DNA from: Ricinus communis
Lineage: Eukaryota; Streptophyta; Magnoliopsida; Malpighiales; Euphorbiaceae
Length of the DNA stretch: 64,000 nucleotides
Direction: 5' to 3'
Assembly: GCF_019578655.1 (NCBI RefSeq)
Contig: NC_063263.1
Coordinates: 9,733,001-9,797,000, forward strand
The notes below the pieces were generated by a model. The model was not told where the DNA came from and ran no database searches. It saw only the letters and a list, made by a program, of their open reading frames with translations. The position numbers and the translations under genes are program-made. Positions 27,201 to 37,154 of the stretch are shown in pieces. Position 1 is the first letter of the stretch, and each line of letters begins with the position of its first letter.

Positions 27201-28840
27201 AGCTAATTAATGAGTTAAGAATTGAGATATATAATTAAAAATAAGTTATATATATATAAATGAGCTAAGAATTAAAAATAAACTTCAAAATATTGATGTG
27301 TGAGCTAAATTAACACAAGCTAATAGCTATAGATATAATATGAACCAAGTAATTGAACGTAATAAATGCAAGCGATGAAATAGTAACTAAAAAAATCGAG
27401 AAGTTAATTGCATAAAATTAAAAAATTACAAAAATGTAACTGATTGCTATTCTATTTCAATGACAAAATTCATAGACCTTGAGTTCTTTATTTTGATATT
27501 TAATTGGTTGGGGTTTATTTATAAAGAGTCTTTACCTATTTATAGACATCCATGATTTGAAAAATAAGCATGACATATTCTTTATTCTTAGTTCCTTCCT
27601 TAATTAATTCCATAATTTTTATGAGTACGTACTAATATGGCTTCCAAATTCTGAATATATAAATTAAGTGTAATTTCTATACTCACTTCAATTTTCTTCC
27701 TAGATCACAAAAATATGTTTTATCCTTTTAGGATATGCTTCAATATCTACATTATTTCTTTCTTTTCCTCTATATGCATTATTTACTTCCTAATTCATAG
27801 GAGCGTATTGCAATCTTTTAGAAGATTTTGTAACCGTCTTTTCACTTTCTTACATTCTTATTTATCATAGAAATTATTAACCAACTCATAACCAATGGAT
27901 CGAGATCTATTAATACGTCAAGAATTTGATAAGAGCTAGAAACTCATAAGCTTTAAAATTTTGAATAAAAAATAAATAAACTGTTTTAATCGCTTGACGA
28001 AATTACTAAACTTGCACCAGTACTAAATGTAGGCTTAAACATAAAAATTTAGAACTCTTTATAGGATGAGTTATTAGTGTCTAAATTTTTAATTCCCTAT
28101 ATTATAAAATAAATATTGAATTTCTAATTTAGTGATTTTAAGTGTATAAATTAGTAAATAGTGATGATTTATTTGGCTATAATGGTATAGTTTTATGAAT
28201 ATGATTAAGTTTATAAATATAATAGCTAAATTTTTAAAAATTCATATAAAAAATAAAAGATCGGTATGAATAAAATTATGATAACAGTATTTACCTAGAT
28301 TGTATATTAGCTTTTAAATTTAGTATTATAACAATTATAAACAAAATGCAATGCTCAAATACTAAATTTTAAATTCATTTTAAATAAAAAGATCTTGCTT
28401 CATGGCCAAAAAATTAATCTACTAGACCTTTTTTAAATAGAAAATAAAATATTTTCTTAAACAAGAATAATATTGATAGACTGTTTTTCAATATTATGTT
28501 GCAAAATAGGCAATGACAGAGAGAATATTAGATGAGCAAATCAATTTGAACTATCAAAATTTTTGACAAGTAAAATAACAAGAAATTCGAACTTGATGGT
28601 TCTCATTACTATGAAACAGTAGCTTGATTGTTGAATTACCAATAAAAGCTCAATGCCAATCAAAGTGCAGTGTACATCTCCCACATACAATGATATCCGT
28701 AAAAAGTAATTGACAATAAAATATTAAAACTTAAAAGAAATAGTGACAGGTACCAGGATGGACCGACCAACAGCAGCACTCAAAATCACACGCTTTCTAC
28801 TCAAATACAGTCACATACATGGACAAATCACAACCGCTCT
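21277..28840. other. Intergenic region between the two Aux/IAA genes
   Basis: No gene is visible in 7.5 kb. A short AT-rich piece at 23075-23350 resembles the Helitron-like family. A less AT-rich island at 26460-26720 holds two CACGTG G-boxes (26580-26585 and 26694-26699) and may be a distal element of the IAA15-like gene. A weak direct repeat with a 50-bp period lies at 24676-24753. Confidence 0.6.
23075..23350. repeat. Possible Helitron-like AT-rich repeat fragment
   Basis: Contains TGCGGTAGTTATTATTATTA followed by TTTTAATTATAAAT, then TATAATTAGTTATTTTTA, matching family heads elsewhere in the window. Short and decayed, without a CTAG end. Confidence 0.3.
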
Positions 28841-28848
28841 TTCTATCA

Positions 28849-28916
28849 CACGTGTCATTCTGCGAATGGTTTAATAAATTTTGCCGGCCAGATTCTTCTT
28901 TCTCCTCTTTATATAA
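28849..28916 (+). promoter_or_regulatory. G-box and TATA box of the IAA15-like gene
   Basis: CACGTG at 28849-28854 (context CACACGTGTC, ABRE-like) lies about 55 bp upstream of TATATAA at 28910-28916. This predicts a start near 28940 and a leader of about 85 nt before the ATG at 29027. The spacing is typical of a plant core promoter. A G-box would link it to bZIP or PIF-type bHLH control. Confidence 0.55.
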
Positions 28917-29026
28917 GGGGTCAAAGTTTTTGGTCACTTACTTGTTTTCTGCCTCATTCAAACGAAAAAAAACAAAAAAACAAAAAAGAAGGAAGAAAAA
29001 TCGAATTGGACAATCTTCATTACCTT

Positions 29027-30254
29027 ATGTCACCGGAAAGTGGGATACACTTGCCTGAATCTGACACTGCCACCATGAATTTCACTGAGACTGAGTTGAC
29101 CTTAGCTTTGCCTGGCGAGTCCCGTGTCTCGGCTGATAATGGAGCGAAAATAGGAACAAAACGTGGGTATTTGCAAACTGTTGATCTGAATCTTGGAAGC
29201 TGTAGCAGTGATTGTGGGAATAAAGATTGTAATATGCCGGAAAATGATGTGTCCAGCGCCCCAAAAAAGCCTCCAGTTTCCAAGTAAGAATCTCATTTCT
29301 TCTTTTTATTTAAAAACTTTTTGTTTCCGCCTCCGAAGCCCAGTGGCTCGTGGGAGGCAACAGAGCAGTCAATTTCTTATAATATCTGACAGTAAAAATG
29401 ATAAATTCCGCCTGATGCTACTGGGAGAAAAGAACCGAGGAGCCAGGCTGCGTTAGCTCAAAATTAAATTCTCGAAATCTATAAGTACGAATAATAATTT
29501 GATGAACGTATAGGTGAATAATTTTGGAGGGGTTGATTAATAGTACGTAGGATTTAAATTAATTTGTGGATGGAATGCTAGGGCACAAGTGGTGGGGTGG
29601 CCGCCGGTGAGAGCGTACAGAAAGAACGCTATGAAAAGCAGTAAATTTGTTAAGGTTGCAGTAGATGGAGCTCCATACTTGAGAAAGGTTGATCTTGAGA
29701 TGTACAACAGTTATCAGCAGCTCTTGACTGCTCTGGAGGACATGTTTTCGTGCTTCACCATACGTATGTATCAAATTTTCTATATGAATTTGGAACTTTC
29801 TTATATTTTATTTCAAGGGCAGTTTAGTCATATTCCTAATTTAACTGGTGGTAACAGGAAATTATTTGAATGAGAGGAAAATTATGGATCAAGTGAATGG
29901 GGTTGAATATGTGCCTACTTATGAAGACAAAGATGGTGACTGGATGATGGTTGGAGATGTTCCATGGACGTAGGTTCCCTAATTTGCTCCTTAATTATCA
30001 TAACCCCTAATCCAGTTTTATTTAATTTACATATTTATTAATACACTTGTTGTTTTTTTTTAATCTTTCCAGAATGTTTGTTGAATCATGTAAGAGATTA
30101 AGGTTAATGAAAAGCTCAGAGGCAACTGGATTAGGTAATTATTATTTATTATTGGAATTTCTTCTTTTGAGAAATAAGGTATTAACTAAATTTCTTTATT
30201 GCTGGATGCACAGCTCCAAGAACACCTTCAAAATGCTCAAGCTCAAGTGAGTGA
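29027..30254 (+). CDS. IAA15: Aux/IAA transcriptional co-repressor, IAA15-like
   Basis: Five coding exons (29027-29283, 29582-29763, 29858-29969, 30073-30134, 30214-30254) join in phase to 217 residues with GT-AG introns. The start is the ATG giving MSPES, like MSPEE of IAA15; the frame continues upstream only to a TTG. Domain I is [10 protein letters not shown] (EAR at 24-28), followed by [13 protein letters not shown]. The degron [12 protein letters not shown] is at about 89-100. Domain III is [17 protein letters not shown]; domain IV contains [16 protein letters not shown] and [16 protein letters not shown]. It should repress ARF-driven transcription in the nucleus and be destroyed through SCF-TIR1 when auxin is high. 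The serine-rich tail after EATGL resembles the longer IAA8/9/27-type ends more than Arabidopsis IAA15, which stops near there. Tandem partner of the IAA19-like gene. Confidence 0.92.
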
Positions 30255-33200
30255 TACAAATGGAATGAGACAACTGATGTACAGAGGCTTTTGTCTTCGC
30301 TTTTTAAAACAGTTGCTTCTGGTTGAGCAGATCAAACACAGAAATAAAAAAAGATAAAAAAAGAGAGCCTGTCTGTAATTTTCTTTTTGTTGCATTACCT
30401 TAGATAGTGCAAATTGATGCTGTTGCCTTTTTTCCTTTCCAATTTTCAGCCTTTTGTTTTCCATTGTCATACTTGCTGACTTTTCTTTTAATTTATGTCT
30501 CCCTAACATAAGTTTGTAATTATATAAACTTAATACTCGACATAACACACAAACTATCTGAGTATTCTCTTCTTCTTATAATTTATTTGGATGATTTTTA
30601 ATCAATTTACTTATTATATGTTTATGTGTAATTGGGTGATATTAATCATCGACAAGTTTATTTAGGGATCAGAAAAACCATGGATATTTTAGAGCATCTA
30701 ATTTTCTATTAAATATAAGCATCTAATTCATGTATCAACTTTTTTCTAACAAGCATGAAATCGCATATAATCATATAATTTTAAACTCAATTGATGTGTT
30801 CTTGACCAACGGAAAATGACTTATAATTAATTTGTCCTCTAATCAAATAATTCTCATGTTAATTCTACAAAATCATTATACTTGCAATTGATTAGTATAT
30901 AAAAATACCCTTAAATTTCTACCTGAATGACTTCTGGATATTTCAAATGCTGCCACCAACAAGAAAATTATAGGTGGGTTGGCCACTTGATGTCTTTTGG
31001 CCCCATGGACTACAGTTGGGTCATTTTGTGACGTTGAATTATCTTAAAGCTAAAGTTGGTCCAAGGTTGAATAGAGAATTTGGTCCAGGCTTAAAGAGAA
31101 AAACAGGTTAGCCCACTGACCCACTTGATGCAAGCATTTTGGCGACATAGCTTTCTAGATAGTATTAGAAAACACACAAAAACAGTGTAGTTATTTTACT
31201 GTAAATTTTTCTTTTTCAAAATTACAGTTGAGTTATTTTTCAGCTGTTATTTTTATGTTGTTTTTCAATCTCTTTCTATTGGATATCAGTTATTTTTGGT
31301 TATTTTATTAAAAAATAATGTAAAAAAAAAAAACTAAAAATCAATCAAAATCATAAATTTTAGGAAAAAAAATTAAAATTATGTTCTTAATATTTTAATA
31401 AAGTAAAAATGAAAAATATTAAAAGAAAACTGTGAATTTAATATAAAAATAAAAAAAGACGTGGGTTCTTCTTATAATTTTTTTAAATAAATAATGATTT
31501 AACAAATTCTAAGGCATCTAAACAAAAGATCAGCTGCAGTACAATGTAGTTCTTTAAAAAATATCATTGTACTAATAAATAGTTTTTTAATCAGATAACG
31601 ACACTAATTTTTATTTTAAGAAATATTACATTAATTATATTTTAATATTATATTAACTAATAAATTAGTTTTCTAATTGGATAATAAATTTGTTTTAAAA
31701 AATAAAAACTTAAATTATATTATTAATATATTTAATAATAAAGTAATTTTTAATTATATAATAAATATTTAATCTTAAAAAAAGTAATATCCAGGAATGA
31801 TAGTATTAATTCATATAATACTAAAATTAATTAATTAATATTTTTAAAATAATTTTTATATTATTGCACTAATAAAATTTTAAAAATTAAGGATATTTAA
31901 AAATAGTTAGTTTCCTATTATTTTTAAAATATTATTAATTAATATTAAATATTAAATTTTTATTAAATTGTATATATCAACTTAATTTTATAATTGAAAT
32001 AATAATAACGGTCGGGCAACACACGAATAACCGATTAGTTTTTCTAGTTACTAGTTATACGGAGTCATTCTTATAATTTTCACTATTACCTGTTGACTGC
32101 TCAAAATTTTCAAGAGTGTTTAGTTTAAAGGTTTGATGCAGTTGATAACTGTTTTTCACTAAATAACAATATTAAAGCATTTGATAAATAGTTAAGAAAC
32201 AACGACTGATAGCTAATTTAGGCTCTATCAATTGTTGATTGTATCAGCTCTATTTTAGAGTTTTTTCTTATCAGTTGATAGAACTTAATTTTTTAAAAAT
32301 TTATTTGAACACTACTACTCTTATTAAAATTTATTAATAATAATTTCCTTTAAATTGAATCTCATATAATTAAATTCCTATATTTTATAATAAATAATCT
32401 TTTTTGCAACTCTACATCATTGAAACTCAAACTCTTTAAAATCCAAGATTATCGATTTCATTCCGTTCTTATCAGAATGTCTCATTTTATTAAGAAAAAT
32501 AGAATAAAATACCTCTTGTTCCGTATCGGTCAAAATCTCGGCCATCTCGGATCAGAATGACCGAGATTGGATCGAAATGGCCATTCCGACCGAAATTAAT
32601 GAGATAGGCCGAGATGAGATAACTTTATACAAAAAAATTATATCATTGAATTGAGTTAAATAGTTAAATAACACTTAATCTTAACTCAATAAAATCTTTT
32701 CTCTCTCTATTAATAAAAATGAATTAAATCTAAAATTTTAAAATAAAAAATCTAAGACCGTGCGTAATAATCTCTTTCTCTTTATCTATCACTTCATCTT
32801 GTGGTCTATCGTTTAATCATGCATTCTTTTCACTAATTCATTAAAATATTTTTATGATTTAATTTATATTATTTAGTAATAATAACTCAAGATTTATGTA
32901 ATTTGATTTTCATGGCTTTATATCATAAGATACTATTTTGTACCTTAATCGATTGTATTATAGAAAAAAAATTATTATTGTAATTCTATAATAATAAATA
33001 TGTTTATTTGTTGCTTTCTAATATATTATTTAATTAGTTTATGGGTAATAATTTTGTAATATTATATTTTAATAGTTTAAAATTAAATTTTATATATATA
33101 TATATTTTTTTCAGAACAGTTCCAAATGAAATTTTAAAATGTTCTGATATCGAAATATTTCGTTCCAATAACAAATTCAAAATGAGGACATGAATAAAAT

Positions 33201-33660
33201 TCATAACTTTGAAACCAACCCATTTGTAAACTTTTCCTCCGTAAACTTTACATCGTTATTTTTTTATATGGACATGTTTGGGTGCATAAACAATGCTAAA
33301 ATCTTCATTCAAGCAAGTTTATTCTCTAGAGTTCTCTTATTCGTAAACAATGGAATTCAATATATTAACCGATGTTATCATTAAAATGGAACCCACTTAT
33401 GTCCATGTCAGTATTCTCAAACCCCTGGTAACGCCGTTTTCCTTCTTAATGAATAGAGGGGCAAATGTGTAGCACAGAGCAAACATTAAGGACAAAAATG
33501 CACCCTCTCCCTTTATTAGGAAGAACAACATTAGAGAGTTGGTATGCTTCTTTATTTACTACTTTCTATCTAACATACTTAACCGCACTTTTTATATAAT
33601 TTGTTACCAAAAACTTTCTTTTCTTTTGAGATTATTTGTTACCAAAAACTTAGTTACTCC
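30255..33660. other. Intergenic region with a Helitron-like copy and a palindrome
   Basis: No gene seen. 30255 to about 30550 is the 3' UTR and downstream region of the IAA15-like gene. 31550-32038 is an inverted copy of the AT-rich repeat. 32527-32592 is an imperfect 66-bp palindrome in locally GC-richer DNA. The rest is AT-rich and unremarkable. Confidence 0.6.
31550..32038 (+). repeat. Helitron-like non-autonomous element, inverted copy
   Basis: Reverse-complemented, it aligns over several hundred bases with the copy at 12422: TTATTATTATTT, AATTATAAAATTAA, AATTTAATATTTAATA, then GAAACTAACTATTTTTA. Its plus-strand right end is GTCGGGCAACACACGA, a few bases, then TTAG at 32035-32038 and T-rich flank. 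TTAG departs from the CTRR consensus by one base. The left boundary is approximate. Confidence 0.45.
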
Positions 33661-33663
33661 TAT

Positions 33664-34280
33664 TTAAACAAAAAGAAAACTTGGACGACTATGCAACCAA
33701 GTAATGGATTCTGTCAAAGAACCAGCAGCTCGTGCCAATGAATGAGCTACACAGTTTGCAGAATGCCGCACAAAGGAGAGCCTAAAGTCTTTAAAATCAG
33801 AAATAGAATGTAAACTATCATTAATGACCAAACCATAGCTGGAAGTATCAGTTCCTTGATGCTGCTGTAAGGACCGAAAAACCACCAATGCTCCATTTCC
33901 AGAACAACAGCATTCCACCCCATTTGGTTAGCCCAACTTAAAGCTTCACGCACACCCATTGCCTCAGCATCTCTAACCTCAAAGCAACCATCTAGTGACA
34001 GAGCTCTAGCTGCAATAAAATAACCACTACCATCCCGAGCAATCATTCCCCAACCTGTTCTATTTTCTCGGCCAAAAGTCGCAGCGTCAGCATTAACTAT
34101 TAACCAGCCCTGGGGAGGCTTAAACCAACTAATCGAACCAAGAGAGTTAATCCCACCACAAGACTGATTGCTGGAGAAGAAAGGAGTGACCTGAGCCACC
34201 TGCCAATTGAATAAACAAGAGCCTGCAAAGTTTACCACCTGACGAGGAGAGGAAGATTTAAGATATTGCAACTGAATCAA
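33664..34280 (-). pseudogene. RNase H-like remnant (RVT_3 type, probably from a LINE)
   Basis: The first frame (from 34280) contains the N-terminal part of a plant RNase H-like domain: PPQGWLIVNADAA, then GMIARDGSGYF, then EAMGVREALSWA, matching the first catalytic Asp and Glu region. Near VVLEM (about 33895-33930) the frame breaks. The C-terminal half continues in another frame from about 33918: TSSYGLVIND, then FVRHSANCVAHSLARAAGS, to a stop at 33664. Such domains form the C-terminus of many plant LINE polyproteins and also occur as solitary copies. The frameshift in the middle of the domain and the lack of an upstream RT make it a dead fragment. It sits 140 bp behind the stop of the CC-NBS-LRR gene on the same strand. 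Confidence 0.75.
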
Positions 34281-34421
34281 AAATAAAGTATTAAGATATT
34301 GACCACTCGCAGCAATTGGTATAGCAGTTCAACATGAGGTAAAGTGCAACATTATTACAAGCTGTCGAAAGAAGAATGAAAAGAAAAAGAAGAAATTTAA
34401 AAAGGGCCAGAATTTAGAATC

Positions 34422-37154
34422 TCAATCTGAAAACAGCATTGGTAGCTCCTCCCGGAGGTATGAAATCAAAGAGTCAGTGATGGTATAATATTCCTCGACG
34501 AATTTTGAACTGAGAAGATCCTTTAAACCCTCATTGTCCCATTGCAGTCCATCCCACCAGCTCCTCTCTCCTTTGATAACATTCAAGGTGTTGTTCGAAT
34601 TTGAATCAAATGGAAGCTTCCTTAGCTTTGGACACTCCGACACATGCATCTTTTCAAGGGAAGGAAATGATAAAGCTCGATGGAAGATACAATGTAGATT
34701 TGGTAGCTTTACCAAATACAACTTTGTAAGGTTTGAGAAAATGTTGTGGTCTGCTTCAACTTTTACATTCCCGCAATTGGCATTGATCACTTCATTCACT
34801 GAGTCACAGTTAACTAACTCCAAAGTCTCAAGCTTTGGAGCATAAATGAGCCATGTCAAATCTCTGATTGGACACAACCCAATGTGCAGAAAGCGTAGGC
34901 TGCTGAAGGATGGATTAGCCTTTCTGATAAGACATGGACGCACTCTTAACTCTGATATAGACTGGCAGAACCTTAGTTCTAGCTTCTCTAGATGCTTCAT
35001 TCTTGTCATTGAGGAAAGTGATATATCGAGAGATGTCATTTCTGAACACTCCACTAGAGTTAGTTCTCTAATGCACCCTTGTAATATTGGGGAGTTGAAA
35101 AACTTTTCAACTGAATCTGAAGTAGACAAGTTAATGCTCAAGTCATTCAGGTTTTTCAGGCTCTGTAGCTCATCAAGTAAAGCTACTTCATTGAGGAACT
35201 CATTATAGAGAAAATCAATTGTGGCTAGCTTGCTAAAACGTTGCAAAGAGATAAGACTTGAAATTACTTCCTTTGCAATAAGTTGAAGGTATTTTGTATT
35301 ATCCAACACTAAGCATCTCAGTTTTGTCAACTTCTTGATTTCAGTTGACATCTCTTTTATTGCTGTCCAAGAGAGATTAAGATAATGCAAATTGATTAAT
35401 TTTCCAATTCCCTCGGGCAATTCAGCCAATCCATGGTTACTTGATAAGTCCAACACTTTCAGCCCTGGAACACATAGTATGACTTCACTTGGAATGGAGA
35501 TCAAACGAGAATTCCTCAAAATTAGAGTTTGAAGGTTGGGAAAAATTAGAAAACCTTCGATTACATTGACATGATGACTCCACATTGATATCTTCTCCAC
35601 TTCTTTAACTTGATTCTGATCTAAATTGATCCGTCCAGGTTGATCTCTCACTAAAATTTTGGTCTCCTTCCCATGTTCACAAGCTAACCACAAAGCCATA
35701 TCGCGAATCACATCATGCAACCAAACACACTCTGTTGATACACCCAGATGCTCTTCTAGTTCATCACCCTCTAGTAGGCCTGCGAGCTTCAAGCTTCCAA
35801 TTATATACTCTCCTTCAATCCTAGCATCATGTATGTCATCAAATTTGTCTAAAAACCCCTCTCCAATCCAAAGGTTAATAAGTTCCTCTTTTAGAATAAT
35901 GTGATCTTCAGGAAATAGAGAACAATATAGGAAACATGTTTTCACGGTTTCGTCATTCAAGCTATCATAACTAAACTTAAGAATTGGAAAGACATGATCC
36001 TCCATACCTGAGAACTTTGAAGGATAGCTTTGCAATGCCTTCATTGCATACTTCCACTCCTGTGGTTTCTTTCTACTAGCCATAGCTCGACCAGTTGTTA
36101 TAAGAGCTAGTGGCAAGCCTTGGCATTTTTTAGCAACAATTTGTGCCAACTGAGGGATTTCTTGATGAGAACTTAGAGTGTCTTCACCGACCATCTTTTG
36201 AAACAAATTCAAGGCATCTTGTTCTGCCAAACACTCCACTCTGAACCTTCTGTCAGCTTCCATGTATCCACAAACCTCCTCTGATCGAGTTGTGAATATC
36301 ACTCTCGACTCATTATTATTGCCTGGAAAAGGAACTCCCACTTTTGAAAGATCTAATCTTTCCCATACATCATCCAACAGCAACACAAATTTCTTTCTTC
36401 TCAAGACTCTATATATTTCTATAGCTCTCTCAAGTTCATCACTTCTGTTTATCCAAATGCTATTTCCGATCTCCAATTTGTTCCTGATGACTTCTTGGAT
36501 ATTTTCTACATTTATTTGCTTGGATACAGCAACCCAAATTACAACATCAAAATCATGGGTAGTGTTTGAGAACTGGTTGTTAATTTTTTTCAGGAGAGTT
36601 GTTTTTCCCACACCCCCTAATCCATACAACCCAATAATTCCTGAACTCTTGTCTTCAATGCTTCTCCAAACCTTTTCAAACATTGAATCCAAACCTACTG
36701 TCTTTTCCATAGGCATCTCATCAACAGGAGCACGAGGCAATCTGTAAGCCAAAACATCAAAATCCCCTGGTTTCTTTAGTTTATCCACTTCGCCGATCAT
36801 CTTGCTTACTTTCTTTCCCAGCTTGTAGCTTGCCCTGCAGTTCCTGGGGCAACAAAATAGAAGACATTTCTTTCCAACTACTTCTTTGCCCTGTTGTAAA
36901 ACTTTAGTCACTTGTGCTTCCATTTGTTCTACTTTAGCAAGCCAGTCTGACACTCGTTTTGTACGCTCCATCTGCTGTTTATCTTCTTGTTCTTCAACCC
37001 TTGTGATTACATCGTCTCTTAGGTTCTTCAGTTGATCGATCGCAATTTCTAAGGAATCCGAATTTTTTTCCAAGTGAAGCAAGAAGGCTGCGCGTGTTGA
37101 AGCTGATTGCCACAAACATCTCCCAATATCCAAGATTGGACTCACCAATTCCAT
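34422..37154 (-). CDS. CC-NBS-LRR disease-resistance protein, RPS5-like
   Basis: One uninterrupted exon of 910 residues, counted from the ATG giving MELVSPILD; the frame extends 18 codons upstream only to a GTG. The N-terminal coiled coil (about 25-100) is of the RPS5/CCG10 type without EDVID. NB-ARC motifs are in order: P-loop GLGGVGKTT at 178-186, Walker B FVLLLDD at 256-262, FTTRS near 288, GLPLAL at 346-351, CFLYCSLFPED at about 407-417, and LHDV at 479-482 where MHDV is usual. About 14 leucine-rich repeats follow to about 880, ending in the family's SFPSLEKMHVSECPKLRKLP segment. It should be a cytosolic or membrane-associated immune receptor that senses pathogen effectors and triggers cell death. 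The MGxxxS myristoylation signal of RPS5 is absent. No internal stop or frameshift, so probably functional. Its specificity cannot be inferred. Confidence 0.93.
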   Translation of the reverse strand: MELVSPILDIGRCLWQSASTRAAFLLHLEKNSDSLEIAIDQLKNLRDDVITRVEEQEDKQQMERTKRVSDWLAKVEQMEAQVTKVLQQGKEVVGKKCLLFCCPRNCRASYKLGKKVSKMIGEVDKLKKPGDFDVLAYRLPRAPVDEMPMEKTVGLDSMFEKVWRSIEDKSSGIIGLYGLGGVGKTTLLKKINNQFSNTTHDFDVVIWVAVSKQINVENIQEVIRNKLEIGNSIWINRSDELERAIEIYRVLRRKKFVLLLDDVWERLDLSKVGVPFPGNNNESRVIFTTRSEEVCGYMEADRRFRVECLAEQDALNLFQKMVGEDTLSSHQEIPQLAQIVAKKCQGLPLALITTGRAMASRKKPQEWKYAMKALQSYPSKFSGMEDHVFPILKFSYDSLNDETVKTCFLYCSLFPEDHIILKEELINLWIGEGFLDKFDDIHDARIEGEYIIGSLKLAGLLEGDELEEHLGVSTECVWLHDVIRDMALWLACEHGKETKILVRDQPGRINLDQNQVKEVEKISMWSHHVNVIEGFLIFPNLQTLILRNSRLISIPSEVILCVPGLKVLDLSSNHGLAELPEGIGKLINLHYLNLSWTAIKEMSTEIKKLTKLRCLVLDNTKYLQLIAKEVISSLISLQRFSKLATIDFLYNEFLNEVALLDELQSLKNLNDLSINLSTSDSVEKFFNSPILQGCIRELTLVECSEMTSLDISLSSMTRMKHLEKLELRFCQSISELRVRPCLIRKANPSFSSLRFLHIGLCPIRDLTWLIYAPKLETLELVNCDSVNEVINANCGNVKVEADHNIFSNLTKLYLVKLPNLHCIFHRALSFPSLEKMHVSECPKLRKLPFDSNSNNTLNVIKGERSWWDGLQWDNEGLKDLLSSKFVEEYYTITDSLISYLREELPMLFSD

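Noticed and set aside
29006..29026. Upstream extension of the IAA15-like frame
   Set aside because: It begins at TTG; the first ATG (29027) matches the family N-terminus. The same reasoning removed the GTG extensions at 37208 (CC-NBS-LRR) and 56185 (GLYK).
36603..36624. miR482/2118 target site at the P-loop coding region of the CC-NBS-LRR gene
   Set aside because: Compared by eye with a typical target, about six mismatches are seen, several at synonymous positions; too many to claim.
35659..36747. Plus-strand open frames of 81 and 161 codons
   Set aside because: They lie antisense to the intact CC-NBS-LRR exon and reflect its codon usage.
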